Source: Leptodactylus fallax
Taxonomy: Eukaryota; Chordata; Amphibia; Anura; Leptodactylidae
Direction: 5' to 3'
Length of the DNA stretch: 64,000 bases
Assembly (NCBI GenBank): GCA_947044405.1
Contig: CAMRHE010000460.1
Coordinates: 1,017,501 to 1,081,500, forward strand
The translations under genes were made by a program, and so were the position numbers. Of the stretch, positions 61,101 to 64,000 are shown in pieces. Within the stretch, counting starts at the first letter, position 1. The number at the start of each line of letters is the position of its first letter. A model generated the notes under the pieces. The model had not been told where the DNA came from. It made no database searches and saw nothing but the letters and a program-made list of their open reading frames with translations.

Positions 61101-64000
61101 GGGTCCTGTGATTTCCTGGGCTGGGCCCCCATGCACTGGATGTCTATACAGGAGGGGGGTCCTGTGATTTCCTGGGCTGGGCCCCCATGCACTGGATGTC
61201 TATAGAGGAGGGGGGTCCTGTGATTTCCTGGGCTGAGCCCCCACGCACTGGGTGTCTATAGAGGGACCCTGGGGGGTCCTGTGATTTCCTGGGCTGAGCC
61301 CCCATGCACTTGATGTCTATAGAGGAGGGGGGTCCTGTGATTTCCTGGGCTGAGCCCCCATGCACTGGATGTCTATAGAGGGGGGGGGTCCTGTGATTTC
61401 CTGGGCTGAGCCCCCATGCACTGGATGTCTATAGAGGAGGGGGGTCCTGTGATTTCCTGGGCTGGGCCCCCATGCACTGGATGTCTATAGAGGAGGAGGG
61501 TCCTGTGATTTCCTGGGCTGAGCCCCCATGCACTGGATGTCTATAGAGGAGGGGGGTCCTGTGATTTCCTGGGCTGGGCCCCCATGCACTGGATGTCTAT
61601 AGAGGAGGGGGGTCCTGTGATTTCCTGGGCTGAGCCCCCATGCACTTGATGTCTATAGAGGAGGGGGGGTCCTGTGATTTCCTGGGCTGAGCCCCCATGC
61701 ACTTGATGTCTATCAGGAGGGGGGTCCTGTGATTTCCTGGGCTGAGCCCCCATGCACTGGATGTCTATAGAGGAGGGGGGTCCTGTGATTTCCTGGGCTG
61801 GGCCCCCATGCACTGGATGTCTATAGAGGAGGGGGGTCCTGTGATTTCCTGGGCTGGGCCCCCATGCACTTGATGTCTATAGAGGAGGGGGGGTCCTGTG
61901 ATTTCCTAGGCTGGGCCCCCATGCACTGGATGTCTATCAGGAGGGGGATCCTGTGATTTCCTGGTCTGAGCCCCCATGCACTGGATGTCTATAGAGGAGG
62001 GGGTCCTGTGATTTCCTGGGCTGCGCCCCCATGCACTGGATGTCTATAGAGCAGGGGGTCCTGTGATTTCCTGGGCTGAGCCCCCATGCACTTGATGTCT
62101 ATAGAGGAGGGGGGTCCTGTGATTTCCTAGGCTGGGCCCCCATGCACTGGATGTCTATCAGGAGGGGGGTCCTGTGATTTCCTGGGCTGAGCCCCCATGC
62201 ACTTGATGTCTATAGAGGAGGGGGGTCCTGTGATTTCCTAGGCTGGACCCCCATGCACTGGATGTCTATCAGGAGGGGGGGTCCTGTGATTTCCTGGGCT
62301 GAGCCCCCATGCACTTGATGTCTATAGAGAAGGGGGGTCCTGTGATTTCTGGGGTTGAGCCCCCATGCACTGGATGTCTATAGAGGAGGGGGGTCCTGTG
62401 ATTTCCTAGGCTGGGCCCCCATGCACTGGATGTCTATCAGGAGGGGGGGTCCTGTGATTTCCTGGGCTGGGCCCCCATGCACTTGATGTCTATAGAGGAG
62501 GGGGTCCTGTGATTTCCGGGGCTGGGCCCCATGCACTGGATGTCTATCAGGAGGGGGGGTCCTGTGATTTTCTGGGCTGGGCCCCCATGCACTTGATGTC
62601 TATAGAGGAGGGGGGTCCTGTGATTTCCTGGTCTGAGCCCCCATGCACTGGATGTCTATCAGGAGGGGGGTCCTGTGATTTCCTGGGCTGGGCCCCCATG
62701 CACTTGATGTCTATAGAGGAGGGGGGTCCTGTGATTTCCTGTGCTGGGCCCCCATGCACTGGATGTCTATCAGGAGGGGGGGTCCTGTGATTTCCTGGGC
62801 TGGGCCCCCATGCACTGGATGTCTATAGAGGAGGGGGGTCCTGTGATTTCCTGGGCTGGGCCCCCATGCACTGGATGTCTATCAGGAGGGGGATCCTGTG
62901 ATTTCCTGGTCTGAGCCCCCATGCACTGGATGTCTATCGGGGGGGGGGGGGGGGGGGGTCCTGTGATTTCCTGGTCTGAGCCCCCATGCACTGGATGACT
63001 ATAGAGGAGGGGGTCCTGTGATTTCCTGGGCTGAGCCCCCATGCACTGGATGTCTATCAGGGGGGTCCTGTGATTTCCTGGGCTGGGCCCCCATGCACTG
63101 GATGTCTATAGAGGAGGGGGGTCCTGTGATTTCCTGGGCTGAGCCCCCATGCACTGGATGTCTATAGAGGAGGGGGGTCCTGTGATTTCCTGGGCTGAGT
63201 CCCCATGCACTTGATGTCTATAGAGGAGGGGGGTCCTGTGATTTCCTAGGCTGGGCCCCCATGCACTGGATGTCTATCAGGAGGGGGGTCCTGTGATTTC
63301 CTGGGCTGAGCCCCCATGCACTTGATGTCTATAGAGGAGCCGGGGGTCCTGTGATTTCCTGGGCTGGGCCCCCATGCACTGGATGTCTATAGAGGAGGGG
63401 GGTCCTGAGATTTCCTGGGCTGAGCCCCCATGCACTTGATTTCTATCAGGAGGGGGGTCCTGTGATTTCCTGGTCTGAGCCCCCATGCACTGGATGTCTA
63501 TAGAGGAGGGGGGTCCTGTGATTTCCTGGGCTGAGCCCCCATGCACTGGATGTCTATCAGGAGGGGGGTCCTGTGATTTCCTGGGCTGGGCCCCCATGCA
63601 CTTGATGTCTATAGAGGAGGGGGGTCCTGTGATTTCCTGGGCTGGGCCCCCATGCACTGGATGTCTATAGAGGAGGGGGGTCCTGTGATTTCCTGGGCTG
63701 GGCCCCCATGCACTGGATGTCTATAGAGGAGGGGGGTCCTGTGATTTCCTGGGCTGAGCCCCCATGCACTGGATGTCTATACAGGAGGGGGTCCTGTGAT
63801 TTCCTGGGCTGAGCCCCCATGCACTGGATGTCTAGCAGGAGGGGGTCCTGTGATTTCCTGGGCTGAGCCCCCATGCACTGGATGTCTAGCGGGGGGGGGG
63901 GTCCTGTGATTTCCTGGGCTGAGCCCCCATGCACTGGATGTCTATAGAGGGGGGGGGGGGGGTCCTGTGATTTCCTGGGCTGAGCCCCCATGCACTGGAT
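58190..64000. repeat. 56-bp minisatellite running off the window
   Basis: About 105 copies of a 56-bp unit: GGTCCTGTGATTTCCTGGGC, TGAGCCCCCATGCACTGGAT, GTCTATAGAGGAGGG. A 53-bp form has TATCAGGAGG instead of TATAGAGGAGG. Common variant sites are GAGCC/GGGCC, ACTGG/ACTTG and CCTGG/CCTAG/CCGGG, and pairs of variants recur together, showing block duplication. G runs reach about 18 near 62939-62958. Frames through it are artefacts. Confidence 0.96.

Overview
The window looks like vertebrate nuclear DNA, most likely from a frog or other amphibian. It holds one protein-coding host gene, RAC1 on the minus strand, complete in six coding exons (coding span 24421-50091) with canonical splice sites and phases. 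RAC1 protein is nearly invariant in vertebrates, so the host call rests on the interspersed repeats (MITE-like elements, a Penelope-like retroelement, short dispersed repeats) and stays an inference.

Layout. 1-5130: two GC-rich minisatellites, a MITE-like element (1830-3254) holding a fold-back insertion with a hammerhead-ribozyme motif and a 30-bp minisatellite, and a strand-switching minisatellite. 5131-19011: a 13.9-kb array of a 43-bp unit with visible multi-unit duplications. 19012-20751: unique DNA with one MITE-like element. 20752-22640: a 21-bp array ending just beyond the RAC1 poly(A) site. 22695-50091: RAC1 from 3' UTR to start codon, then its CpG-rich 5' region to about 50545. 50753-64000: three more arrays (30, about 22 and 56 bp units), with unique DNA and a TA-flanked DNA-transposon-like element at 56948-58067; the last array runs off the window.

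RAC1 introns 1 and 3 have expanded by tandem repeats. Intron 1 (12.4 kb) carries 57-, 44- and about 38-bp arrays. Intron 3 (9.9 kb) is a roughly 38-bp C-tract array split by a 4.1-kb Penelope-like element that is antisense to RAC1, 5'-truncated, and bounded by 294-bp inverted repeats differing at one base. By my tally tandem arrays cover about two thirds of the window. The coding exons keep the exact family lengths (35, 72, 118, 63, 160, 131 nt).

The signals most worth following are two hammerhead-type ribozyme motifs (2102-2148 minus, 31420-31466 plus), both inside retroelement-like insertions, and the very young Penelope-like insertion inside a minisatellite. Nearly all long open frames here are products of tandem repeats, not genes.
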